Below, in pieces: positions 1 to 5,180 of a DNA stretch of 5,180 nt. The DNA comes from Candidatus Parvarchaeota archaeon (GTDB lineage: Archaea > Nanobdellota > Nanobdellia > Parvarchaeales > Parvarchaeaceae): NCBI GenBank assembly GCA_030044235.1, contig JASHWD010000070.1:1-5180 (forward strand), in the 5' to 3' direction. The position numbers were made by a program, and so were the translations under genes. Position 1 is the first letter of the stretch. Each line of letters opens with the position of its first letter. Below the pieces are notes generated by a model. The model was not told where the DNA came from, made no database searches, and saw nothing but the letters and a program-made list of their open reading frames with translations.

Positions 1-1041
1 TTCTTCAGCGAATAAAATCTTAAATTTCTCTTTGTCAGCCGGTCTTATAGACGCGCCAGCTGCGGGATTATGACCGCCGCCAGTCCCTTTTATTTTTGTG
101 AAGATTTCCCTCAAAGCTTGAGGGAGCCTTACATTCAATCCATTTGCTCTAATGTTTACCCTCATCGTATTGCCGTTTACTCTGGTCATAAAGGCGACTA
201 TTTTTCCATAATAATCTTTTTCCATGCTTAATGGGGTTATAACCGACGATGAATAACGCTTTTTTATAGACGGAACATCAAAGAAGTATATAAGGTCGCC
301 GTAAGCTTCCTTTTTATGCTCAAAATCTTCTCTTAATTTATACACCTCTTTTTTTACATTGTTGTTAGCAGAGATTAGCTTTTGATTAGCAAGTAAGTCT
401 CCTGGAGACGAGGTTCGTAGTAATATCCCCAAAGCTTCATCTGCACCTTCTCGTCCGTATTGTAATGTCATAGAATTTAGCATTGACGCAAGCAGACCAA
501 ATTCATTATCATAAAGGTATTCATCGTCTTTTAGTTTTACTTCGTATTTTTCAGCGACTTTACGAAGCCATGCGCCGTTTTCCTTTCCTCCGGCATCACT
601 TACCAGTCCGATTGCACAGACCCAATCTAGGTGTGGCACAAGTTTTTCGAAGAGCCGATAAGTTAGAAGCGCACATGGAGTATAAGTCATGTCTTCCCAC
701 ATCTTTGGATTTATGTAGGTGATCTCCGAATGGTTTATAATCTCGTGATGGTCTATAATGCAAAGTTTTTTTGATTTTAATTCCTGCAGATAACTTTCTG
801 GTACTTGCAGGTCGCAGATTATTATTGTGTCGCTAAAATCCGATAGATTTATGCCATTTTCGAAGTCCTCATAGTTAGTTGGCCTTGAATCGTATACGTG
901 TTTTCCCAATTTTTCTATTGCTTGTCGTAGTATAGCTGCGCTGGTTATCCCATCGCCGTCTAGGTGATAAAATATTGAAAAGTTATCATTGGCTTTTATA
1001 AATTCGATTATAGCTTCTGATTCTTTTTCTCCAGGTTTCAT
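1..1041 (-). CDS. DHH/DHHA1 family phosphoesterase (RecJ-like), 3' end outside window
   Basis: 347 residues are visible from ATG at 1041 and the frame is still open at base 1, so the C-terminus is missing. The N-terminal DHH domain (about residues 20-160) shows the metal-binding motifs in order: HLDGDG at 26-31, CDL with D77, the signature DHH at 97-99, and GLVSDAG with D149. The C-terminal DHHA1 domain has GTGGGHNPAAG at 319-329, the substrate-binding glycine-rich motif of the family. All expected catalytic residues are present, so the protein should be an active Mn-dependent phosphoesterase. Known relatives include RecJ single-strand exonucleases, archaeal RecJ/GAN proteins and nanoRNA or cyclic-dinucleotide phosphodiesterases; the sequence does not choose among these. 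The DHHA1 motif usually lies close to the end, so probably only a few tens of residues are lost. The start is chosen because an in-frame TAA lies shortly upstream and motif I follows at normal distance. No Shine-Dalgarno sequence precedes it. The gene lies 43 bases downstream of the metallophosphoesterase gene. Confidence 0.93.
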   Translation of the reverse strand, partial: MKPGEKESEAIIEFIKANDNFSIFYHLDGDGITSAAILRQAIEKLGKHVYDSRPTNYEDFENGINLSDFSDTIIICDLQVPESYLQELKSKKLCIIDHHEIINHSEITYINPKMWEDMTYTPCALLTYRLFEKLVPHLDWVCAIGLVSDAGGKENGAWLRKVAEKYEVKLKDDEYLYDNEFGLLASMLNSMTLQYGREGADEALGILLRTSSPGDLLANQKLISANNNVKKEVYKLREDFEHKKEAYGDLIYFFDVPSIKKRYSSSVITPLSMEKDYYGKIVAFMTRVNGNTMRVNIRANGLNVRLPQALREIFTKIKGTGGGHNPAAGASIRPADKEKFKILFAEE

Positions 1042-1062
1042 CTTCTTTAGAGAAATCTCAAA

Positions 1063-1070
1063 TTTATATG
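1063..1070 (-). promoter_or_regulatory. Possible TATA box of the DHH gene
   Basis: On the minus strand this reads CATATAAA within a purely AT-rich stretch. Its centre is about 25 bases before the ATG at 1041, which is the normal archaeal distance from TATA box to transcription start. Transcription would then begin at or next to the start codon, giving a leaderless message, in keeping with the lack of any GGAGG-like sequence before this ATG. The gap is only 43 bases and AT-rich by nature, so chance occurrence is possible. Read-through from the gene upstream is also not excluded. Confidence 0.4.
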
Positions 1071-1084
1071 TATATTATTTTAAA

Positions 1085-3253
1085 TTAAGAGTACCTTGAT
1101 TTAACGATTTTTTCTAGTTTAGAACCGCCATTTTCTTTTAGTAATTTTTGAAGAGCATATTCCGGTACAAAGCTATGAATTATGTAAGATGTGCCGATTT
1201 CAGGGTCTACAGGTAAATACGTAGTGCTAAAACCCTTTGTGTAATACGGTTTTGCCAATATAGTTTTTTCGAAGCTAGTTCTAAGTTGTGCAGATGCTGA
1301 TGTGTGCGCTCTAAGCACCATCCATTTTTCACCTACTTTTTTCGCTTGATAAACTTCATGTTCCTCGTGGCAGTCTCCTGCTACAGCCATGTCTATGTTA
1401 TCCCCTACTTTAACAGCTTGCTTTGCTATCGCAGTTCCAGCATCCATAGCAGTCCTGTATCCGGGGCTGTGTTTTTCTGACAGAGTATAAGGTCCAAGAT
1501 GTGGATTTTTTCCTTTAAGCGCAAGTTTATCAGGATGTACAATTTCTGTTTCTTCCGGAGGCTGTAATAATGTCCCTACTGCCTTGAAGGTCCCTGCCAT
1601 GAATCCGCCCTCGCTGGCGTTACTTGCTGCAGTTTGAACGTGGTTACCTGGAATAAAATGTGCGTGGCCATAAGCCTTTGCAAATTCAACGTAATATCCT
1701 GCGAGTTGTTCAGCTTGTGCACCCATGTCTAGAATAGCCCTTCCGTATATGCTATTTCTAAAGAATTCTTCTTTTTCTTCTGGTGTTTTAGCCTTTTCCA
1801 TCTCCTTCAAAAGATCGTCGTAGTTTCCACCAGCCGACCACGCTATATCGGTGCGTTGGTATTTATCTCCTGCTGCGTGAAGCATGTCGCCCTCAAAAGC
1901 TATATGTCTTCTCTGTCTTGGTACCTTGCTTCTCTTTATCTCTAAGAGCATGGCTTCGATCATTTCTATATTCGTTCTGCCGTCCGGATTTGCTGCCCCG
2001 ACGTGGAAGTCGGAAGCTTCTGTAAATTCATACATATTTTTATCAAGGTTTTCTTCGAGCTTCGAAACTTTCGTTTTTGCTTGTAAAGCTCCTAGGGAGA
2101 TATGTCTCGAATCGTATGCTGCGTCTTTGTACAAAGTGAATATTGTCATGGCGCTATCTACTCCCTGCTCCAACCTTTTTGTTTCGGTCGTTTTATTCCA
2201 GGAAGCTCTAAGTCTTATAAGAGTGTCTAAATCTTGCAATGGCCCGGAATTTATGAGGTATACAGGTTTTTCGTGGCCATAAGCTCTGTAATCGACTGCA
2301 GTTACATGTGTTTTTGATTCGTGTGCTCTTAGATATATGTCTGCGAGCCTGCCTTGCATAGCGTCCTGATTAGCGCGGTCTATAGCCCTTAATGTTCCGC
2401 TCTCAGTTGGTTTACCCTCGCTATTACCAAATGTAAGCCCGTCTATCGAGTGCGAAATTCTTACGTTTAAACCGTTTATTTCCACGTCGTTTTCCAGTCT
2501 TTTTAACACCACAAGAGCGTCGCTATCGGCGTCTTTGCCGTTTTCAGAAAATATGGAATTTACCCACTTTCTATATATCTGCAGTGCGACATCCTTTATA
2601 CCCTCTTTATCCTTATTCTTCCATTCTGAGGCCTTCGCTTTGTAGCTTTGCTTTATGAAATCTAGCAATTCAGGTTCTACTCCTTTAAGACCACCGAAGT
2701 CAAGGTCATCGTACCTTGCATTGTCTTTGTCCATCTGTCTTCCTATCTGCTTCCTTATTTTTTCTATAGCCGATATCAAAACTTCTACGTTTTTGTAATC
2801 GCTCTCGGAGAACACATAATATATTTTTGCGCCTTTGGCAGACGCCTGTTTATAGATATTATGCATTTGTACCCTTGCCAATCTTGCGGCCTCTTCTAAA
2901 GAGTCTATAGAATCTGTGTCACTTGCGCCTTGTTTTACTTCCTTGTAAACTTCTCTACCGTATCTTTCCTTAAGTCGGTCTTCGAGTAAATCCAATCGCT
3001 CTGTGCGTCTTTTTGAGAATTTATTTGGTACATAACCCAAGCCGCCATTTATAACTACTGCGTCTATTCGACCAGGATGTTCCTTTATTCGCTCTCCAAC
3101 TTCATATAGAACTTGTGGATCGCTTAAGCGTGTAGCCAATTGTAGTTCTGAAAGCAGTACTAGCCCGAGTTTTTCTTTTCTTTCTGCAAGAACTCCTTCT
3201 TTATTCTCGCTAGAATCTAAAATTTTTTCTAATTTCTCAGAATTTTTTACCAT
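1085..3253 (-). CDS. Double-domain calcineurin-like metallophosphoesterase, first domain degenerate
   Basis: This 722-residue protein has no signal peptide or membrane segment and is probably cytoplasmic. The C-terminal part (about 405-695) carries the metallophosphoesterase ligands in order: DFH at 415-417, GD at 455-456, GNH at 536-538, a candidate H595, and GDCH at 626-629, which replaces the usual GHxH. The N-terminal part (about 30-345) looks like a decayed copy of the same fold: SELQ at 35-38 where SDLH is expected, INGG at 68-71 for NGD, SESDY at 149-153 for GNHD, H268, and AHES at 310-313 for GHTH, followed by INSGP at 334-338. A charged, mostly helical stretch at about 156-260 interrupts it. 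Most relatives are single-domain and much shorter; the family includes Mre11-type nucleases, nucleotidases and protein phosphatases, and the substrate here cannot be read from sequence. The first domain is more likely structural, regulatory or for partner binding. The ATG at 3253 is backed by GGAGG six bases upstream. The DHH gene follows 43 bases downstream. Confidence 0.8.
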   Translation of the reverse strand: MVKNSEKLEKILDSSENKEGVLAERKEKLGLVLLSELQLATRLSDPQVLYEVGERIKEHPGRIDAVVINGGLGYVPNKFSKRRTERLDLLEDRLKERYGREVYKEVKQGASDTDSIDSLEEAARLARVQMHNIYKQASAKGAKIYYVFSESDYKNVEVLISAIEKIRKQIGRQMDKDNARYDDLDFGGLKGVEPELLDFIKQSYKAKASEWKNKDKEGIKDVALQIYRKWVNSIFSENGKDADSDALVVLKRLENDVEINGLNVRISHSIDGLTFGNSEGKPTESGTLRAIDRANQDAMQGRLADIYLRAHESKTHVTAVDYRAYGHEKPVYLINSGPLQDLDTLIRLRASWNKTTETKRLEQGVDSAMTIFTLYKDAAYDSRHISLGALQAKTKVSKLEENLDKNMYEFTEASDFHVGAANPDGRTNIEMIEAMLLEIKRSKVPRQRRHIAFEGDMLHAAGDKYQRTDIAWSAGGNYDDLLKEMEKAKTPEEKEEFFRNSIYGRAILDMGAQAEQLAGYYVEFAKAYGHAHFIPGNHVQTAASNASEGGFMAGTFKAVGTLLQPPEETEIVHPDKLALKGKNPHLGPYTLSEKHSPGYRTAMDAGTAIAKQAVKVGDNIDMAVAGDCHEEHEVYQAKKVGEKWMVLRAHTSASAQLRTSFEKTILAKPYYTKGFSTTYLPVDPEIGTSYIIHSFVPEYALQKLLKENGGSKLEKIVKSRYS

Positions 3254-3259
3254 TCCCTT

Positions 3260-3264
3260 CCTCC
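3260..3264 (-). promoter_or_regulatory. Shine-Dalgarno site of the metallophosphoesterase gene
   Basis: The minus strand reads GGGAGGAAGGGA directly before the ATG at 3253. The core GGAGG leaves a six-base spacer, close to ideal for pairing with the 3' end of archaeal 16S rRNA. It fixes the start of the 722-residue protein and stands out because neither the oxidoreductase nor the DHH gene has a comparable site. Confidence 0.85.
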
Positions 3265-3280
3265 CAACTAAAAGTTTATT

Positions 3281-3366
3281 GTAATCTTACTAAACTTACT
3301 TCAATTACAAGTAATAATTTGAACGCTTTTCTTATAAATAGTTTTTAGATATTACTATAGTATTAC
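3281..3366. repeat. Cluster of ATTAC/GTAAT words in the gap upstream of the metallophosphoesterase gene
   Basis: On the plus strand ATTAC occurs at 3304-3308, 3351-3355 and 3362-3366, and its reverse complement GTAAT at 3281-3285 and 3311-3315. Two form an inverted pair with a two-base spacer (3304-3315). The two copies at 3351-3366 flank a perfect ten-base palindrome, TACTATAGTA at 3353-3362. They lie on both sides of the proposed TATA box, an arrangement that would suit a transcription factor operator. The words are AT-rich and short, so the functional reading is tentative. Confidence 0.3.
3331..3338 (-). promoter_or_regulatory. Probable archaeal TATA box of the metallophosphoesterase gene
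   Basis: The minus strand reads TTTATAAG, preceded by an A-rich stretch (CTAAAAACTA) that could serve as the BRE. A transcription start about 25 bases downstream would fall near 3308-3310, leaving a leader of about 55 bases that contains the Shine-Dalgarno site. Among the three gaps in the window this is the best match in both sequence and spacing. It indicates that the metallophosphoesterase gene is transcribed independently of the oxidoreductase upstream. Confidence 0.55.
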
Positions 3367-3379
3367 TCAAACAGAAATT

Positions 3380-4159
3380 TTAATGCCCTCCCCAGACATC
3401 GTGCTTTATGTGGTCCTTGTCGGCAGGCACGCCACAAGATTTTAGGAGCTCGGTCATGGTAGAATTGAACTGATTTGAGCCACAAAGATAAGCGACTCTT
3501 TCTTTTACATCTGGGACGTACTTTTCTATCTTGGCAACGTCGATTCTTTCGGTCTCTCCCGTCCAGTCAGGGCTCTCGGCAGGTCTGGTAAGCGTTATTA
3601 TTATCTTCGCTATACCCTTTTTATTAAATTCTTCGAGTTCAGAAGCTCTTATTATGTCGGCTTTTGTCCTGACGGAGTATAAGACTATCACGTCTTCTTC
3701 TATTCGGTTTTTTTCTATGTATCTCAACATTGATATGAAAGGTGCTATTCCGGTGGCAGCGGCTATAAACAAAGATTTTTTATTTTGGCTAGGAGCGTAT
3801 TCAAAATTCTTGCCGTTTGGAACGCTTATATTATATATGTCTCCCGCGTTTGCTTTATCCAAAACAGAAGTAAGTTTTCCTCCAATCATTTCGATATAGA
3901 AATCTAGGAAATCAGAACACGGAGCGGAGCCTATTGAGTACGGTCTTTGGGCGTCGATTTTAGAACCATCGCTGCTGTAACCTATCTGTACAAATTGTCC
4001 TGGCTTAAAGTCCATTTTCTCGCCGAATTCGGATTTGAATCTAAGCGTCTTTACATTTGGAGTTTCTTTTATTATCTCTACAAGTTTATATGGTCTCTTT
4101 ATAGCATTTGCAGACTTTTGAGTTGTCTCACTAACAATAATTTCTAGCCCATCTGCCAT
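3380..4159 (-). CDS. FAD/NAD(P)H oxidoreductase, ferredoxin-NADP reductase superfamily
   Basis: At 259 residues this is a normal length for a minimal two-domain reductase. The FAD domain (about 23-120) has GQFV at 54-57, the flavin-binding RPYS at 72-75 and GGKLTSVL at 93-100. The NAD(P) domain (about 128-255) has AAATGIAPFISMLR at 133-146, the nucleotide-binding glycine/proline motif, then YSVR at 161-164 and YLCGS at 224-228. W256 near the C-terminus may stack on the flavin as terminal aromatic residues do in ferredoxin-NADP reductases. There is no 2Fe-2S cysteine cluster and no fused oxygenase or ferredoxin domain, so the electron partner is a separate protein. It would move electrons between NAD(P)H and ferredoxin or flavodoxin. 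A dihydroorotate dehydrogenase electron-transfer subunit is less likely because the cysteine cluster is absent and no pyrD is adjacent. The first 20 or so residues are a non-conserved extension. No Shine-Dalgarno site precedes the ATG, and the gene is probably transcribed separately from serS. Confidence 0.9.
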   Translation of the reverse strand: MADGLEIIVSETTQKSANAIKRPYKLVEIIKETPNVKTLRFKSEFGEKMDFKPGQFVQIGYSSDGSKIDAQRPYSIGSAPCSDFLDFYIEMIGGKLTSVLDKANAGDIYNISVPNGKNFEYAPSQNKKSLFIAAATGIAPFISMLRYIEKNRIEEDVIVLYSVRTKADIIRASELEEFNKKGIAKIIITLTRPAESPDWTGETERIDVAKIEKYVPDVKERVAYLCGSNQFNSTMTELLKSCGVPADKDHIKHDVWGGH

Positions 4160-4167
4160 AGATTTAC

Positions 4168-4179
4168 TTATTATAATAA
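4168..4179. repeat. 12-base perfect palindrome before the oxidoreductase start
   Basis: TTATTATAATAA reads the same on both strands and sits eight bases upstream of the ATG at 4159, over the predicted transcription start. It could be a repressor site or simply low-complexity AT sequence. With no G or C in it, chance is a strong alternative. Confidence 0.25.
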
Positions 4180-4196
4180 TGTTAGGCGCTGCCAGA

Positions 4197-4204
4197 ATAA
4201 ATAA
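4197..4204 (-). promoter_or_regulatory. Weak possible TATA box of the oxidoreductase gene
   Basis: The minus strand reads TTATTTAT after a purine-rich run (GAAGAAAGAAA) that could serve as the BRE. Its centre lies about 41 bases before the ATG at 4159, which predicts a start near 4174-4176 and a leader of about 15 bases without a ribosome binding site. A second AT-rich stretch closer to the ATG, the palindrome at 4168-4179, confuses the picture. This call rests only on composition and spacing. Confidence 0.3.
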
Positions 4205-4244
4205 TTTCTTTCTTCAAGATTTGATTGCTTTAGACGATAAAAGT

Positions 4245-5180
4245 TTAAATCTCCTTGAAACCGGTGTATTTGACAAGAACTTCCGGAATTCTTATTACTC
4301 CGTCACGATCCTGATAAGTATCCATTATGGCGATTATAGTCCTTTGTATAGGTAGACCCGTGCCATCAAGCGTGTTTACGTATTTTTTATTCCCCTGATT
4401 ATCGGAATATTTTATATTTAGTCTTCTTGCTATCCAATCGGTAGTATCGTCGAATGACCCAACTTCTCTGTACTTCCCCTGTGAGTACAGATAAGCCTCA
4501 ATATCATATTGGTGCACATCTCTTATCCCCATGTCGCCGCTTGAGCAGTTTACTACTCTGTATGGTACTCCAAGTTCCTTCCACATTTCTTCTACGTTGC
4601 TTAGCATCTCTTCATGTAACCTGCGTGAATCCTCCGGTTTGCAAAATACTATTTGTTCTGTCTGGTCAAATTGGTGGATCCTGAATATACCTTTGGTGTC
4701 CTTCCCGTGTGCGCCGGCCTCTTTTCTGAATGCAGGGCTTACTCCTACTAATTTTATCGGCAGGTCTTTCTCTGAGATATTGGTATCGGCATATCTTGCT
4801 ATCATTGGATGTTCGGTAGTAGATATTAGGAACCTGTCCTCTTCTCCTGTATCTTCGACGCCGCTTACCTTGTACAGGGCGTCCTCAAAGGTTGCCATGT
4901 GAGCTATGCCGCCGTAAACGTCCTTTTTTATCATGAACGGGGGGATTATTGGAGTATATCCCTTTGAGGCTATCTTTGATATGGAGTACATCTCTAAAGC
5001 CAATGCAAGTTGCACAAGCTTGCCTTTAAGATAAAAGAACCGGCTACCCGCTACTCTTGCGGCACCTTCAACATCTATAAGGTCCCTCTTCTCGCCGATG
5101 TCTATATGACTTTGAGTCTCAAAGTTTCTTTTCTTTATCTCCCCCACTTTCTTTATCTCTACGTTATAGCTGTCATCTTT
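4245..5180 (-). CDS. serS: Seryl-tRNA synthetase, catalytic domain; 5' end outside window
   Basis: The frame is open to base 5180 and gives 311 residues up to the TAA at 4245. The enzyme charges tRNA-Ser with serine in the cytoplasm. Class II motif 1 is at GYTPIIPPF (75-83 of the fragment). The serine-pocket TTE is at 121-123. Motif 2 runs from FRKEAG (151-156) to HQFDQTEQ (169-176), and motif 3 is GTGLPIQRT (273-281) followed by IPEVL (298-302). SSGDMG and GKYREVG are also typical of the family. The pattern is that of the common SerRS, not the rare methanogen type with its zinc site. The family usually has 420-460 residues, so about 110-140 residues, mainly the tRNA-binding coiled-coil arm, lie beyond the window. 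The GTG at 5147 is an internal codon: residues before it (NVEIKK) match the conserved lead-in to the catalytic domain. The loop GSFDDTTDWIARR departs from the usual cysteine-containing version. The gene ends 85 bases before the oxidoreductase start. Confidence 0.96.
   Translation of the reverse strand, partial: KDDSYNVEIKKVGEIKKRNFETQSHIDIGEKRDLIDVEGAARVAGSRFFYLKGKLVQLALALEMYSISKIASKGYTPIIPPFMIKKDVYGGIAHMATFEDALYKVSGVEDTGEEDRFLISTTEHPMIARYADTNISEKDLPIKLVGVSPAFRKEAGAHGKDTKGIFRIHQFDQTEQIVFCKPEDSRRLHEEMLSNVEEMWKELGVPYRVVNCSSGDMGIRDVHQYDIEAYLYSQGKYREVGSFDDTTDWIARRLNIKYSDNQGNKKYVNTLDGTGLPIQRTIIAIMDTYQDRDGVIRIPEVLVKYTGFKEI

Noticed and set aside
483..722. Plus-strand open frame of 79 codons
   Set aside because: It lies opposite the DHH coding region, where the minus-strand reading gives a clean family match.
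1884..2282. Plus-strand open frame of 132 codons
   Set aside because: It lies wholly inside the metallophosphoesterase gene on the opposite strand, shows no recognisable domain, and is explained by the codon pattern of the true gene.
3531..3899. Plus-strand open frame of 122 codons with hydrophobic stretches
   Set aside because: It is antisense to the well-supported oxidoreductase gene, including its NAD-binding motif; the hydrophobicity is what complementary coding sequence commonly gives.
4181..4195. Small hairpin GGC-GCT-GCC as a terminator after serS
   Set aside because: The stem is only three base pairs, no T-run follows it in the transcribed direction, and it sits closer to the next start than to the serS stop.
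4531..4902. Plus-strand open frames antisense to serS
   Set aside because: They overlap the conserved class II motifs on the other strand and have no family resemblance of their own.
4245..5147. SerRS starting at the GTG at 5147 as a complete 300-residue protein
   Set aside because: The same frame stays open to the window edge and the residues before the GTG match the conserved SerRS lead-in, so the gene is cut by the window and the GTG is internal.

Overview
This is an AT-rich window of compact archaeal DNA (roughly 40% GC by eye). Four protein genes all lie on the minus strand, with short gaps of 43, 126 and 85 bases. In transcription order, right to left, they are: the 3' two-thirds of serS (seryl-tRNA synthetase), an FAD/NAD(P)H oxidoreductase of the ferredoxin-NADP reductase superfamily, a 722-residue double-domain metallophosphoesterase, and a DHH/DHHA1 (RecJ-like) phosphoesterase that runs off the left edge. 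I see no tRNA, rRNA, CRISPR array, mobile element or signal of recent transfer.

An archaeal host is inferred from several points. The gaps hold AT-rich boxes at archaeal TATA spacing. The DHH gene appears to be read from a leaderless or nearly leaderless message, while the metallophosphoesterase gene has a strong GGAGG ribosome binding site. Codon use is rich in ATA and AGA, and the DHH protein resembles archaeal RecJ-like proteins. A small-genome archaeon, for example of the DPANN group, would fit, but the sequence alone does not settle the lineage.

Layout: 4245-5180 serS, lacking its 5' end; 4160-4244 gap with a weak possible promoter and a 12-base AT-only palindrome; 3380-4159 oxidoreductase; 3254-3379 gap with the best promoter in the window and a cluster of ATTAC/GTAAT words; 1085-3253 metallophosphoesterase; 1042-1084 gap with a TATA-like box about 25 bases before the DHH start; 1-1041 DHH phosphoesterase, lacking its 3' end.

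The genes do not form one obvious pathway. serS is translation housekeeping and the oxidoreductase moves electrons between NAD(P)H and an unidentified carrier. The adjacent metallophosphoesterase and DHH protein both belong to two-metal phosphoesterase superfamilies that include nucleases, so a joint role in nucleic-acid processing is possible but unproven. The most interesting item is the 722-residue protein. It reads as a tandem duplication of the calcineurin-like fold in which the first copy has lost most metal ligands and the second keeps them, with GDCH in place of the usual GHxH.
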